Shown here piece by piece: positions 4,968 through 5,204 of a stretch of 5,204 nt of DNA. The stretch spans positions 1-5,204 of the forward strand of contig CAUABB010000122.1 in NCBI GenBank assembly GCA_958427155.1, given 5' to 3'. Both the position numbers and the translations under genes were made by a program. Under the pieces are notes generated by a model. That model was not told the origin of the DNA, did not search any database, and worked only from the letters and a program-made list of their open reading frames with translations. How positions within the stretch are numbered: position 1 is the stretch's first letter; each line of letters starts with the position of its first letter. This stretch comes from an uncultured Oscillospiraceae bacterium. GTDB lineage: Bacteria > Bacillota > Clostridia > Oscillospirales > Ruminococcaceae.

Positions 4968-5204
4968 ATGGGAAGGTTGAAAATGCTGGAAACGGGAGGT
5001 ACAGCTTCCCTTCAGGTTCGAGTCTTTGAAGAGATTGAACGAGCGATTCTATCCGAAGACTTTAAAAGCGGAGAAAGTTTGGCTGAGCTTAAACTTTCAT
5101 CTGAGCTTGGTGTCAGCCGCACTCCGGTTCGAGAAGCGCTCCGCCAGTTGGAGTTAGAGGGACTTGTCAAGATCATTCCCAATAAAGGCGCTGTTGTCGT
5201 TGGA
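4968..5204 (+). CDS. GntR-family transcriptional regulator, probably FadR/FCD subfamily (partial, N-terminal)
   Basis: The first 79 residues are present and the frame is open to the window end. Residues 15-79 form a complete GntR winged helix-turn-helix: VFEEIERAILSEDFKSGE (19-36), then LGVSRTPVREALRQLELEGL (47-66) with the recognition helix, then the wing PNKGAVVVG (71-79). This wording is typical of the FadR/FCD subfamily, whose C-terminal helical domain binds organic acids and metals, but that domain is outside the window. The ATG is 11 nt after the lyase stop, with GAGGTG (4956-4961) overlapping that stop, so the genes are translated as one operon and probably coupled. An internal Met at 4983 is an alternative start. 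It probably controls its own operon through the TTGTATACAA-type sites at 3513-3530, with citrate or a related acid as a plausible effector (inference). Confidence 0.92.
   Translation, partial: MGRLKMLETGGTASLQVRVFEEIERAILSEDFKSGESLAELKLSSELGVSRTPVREALRQLELEGLVKIIPNKGAVVVG

Overview
This window looks like chromosomal DNA from an anaerobic, low-to-moderate-GC Firmicute. The best guess is a gut- or fermenter-type clostridium of the Oscillospiraceae/Ruminococcaceae kind. The inference rests on textbook sigma-A promoters (TATAAT boxes with 17-bp spacers), strong GAGGTG/AAGGA ribosome binding sites, a cytoplasmic GH43 beta-xylosidase, a Re-citrate-synthase-like enzyme and the style of the HTH regulators. 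No species can be named from the sequence alone.

Layout. (1) Positions 1-1709, minus strand: a tandem pair of GH43 beta-xylosidase genes. The complete upstream copy (150-1709) is followed after 13 nt by a second copy (start at 136) that runs off the window edge; its first 45 codons are about 91% identical at the DNA level. (2) Positions 1710-2039: a divergent regulatory region with a sigma-A-like promoter in each direction, a leader of roughly 180 nt for the xylosidase genes, a leader stem-loop and several TTGGT/ACCAA half-sites. (3) Positions 2040-3044, plus strand: a GT4 glycosyltransferase resembling diglycosyl-diacylglycerol (glycolipid anchor) synthases. (4) Positions 3045-3437: a short intergenic stretch with a 9-bp perfect inverted repeat, then a small XRE-family HTH regulator gene interrupted by two in-frame TAG codons, closed by a strong intrinsic terminator. 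(5) Positions 3475-5204, plus strand: an operon with its own strong promoter, a FadR/GntR-type operator-like palindrome just downstream of the start point, a DRE-TIM metallolyase (Re-citrate-synthase-like), and after 11 nt the N-terminal DNA-binding domain of a GntR-family regulator cut by the window end.

How the parts work together. The xylosidase pair would hydrolyse imported xylo-oligosaccharides in the cytoplasm. The lyase would condense acetyl-CoA with a 2-oxo acid, probably oxaloacetate to citrate, feeding 2-oxoglutarate and glutamate synthesis. The GntR protein encoded behind it is a natural candidate to bind the operator-like sites in the operon's own leader. The glycosyltransferase appears to be an independent unit for membrane glycolipids.

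I see no convincing undescribed multi-gene system. The items most worth a second look are the two amber codons at expected glutamine positions in the XRE gene, the predicted self-regulated lyase-GntR operon, and the mosaic identity of the tandem xylosidase genes.
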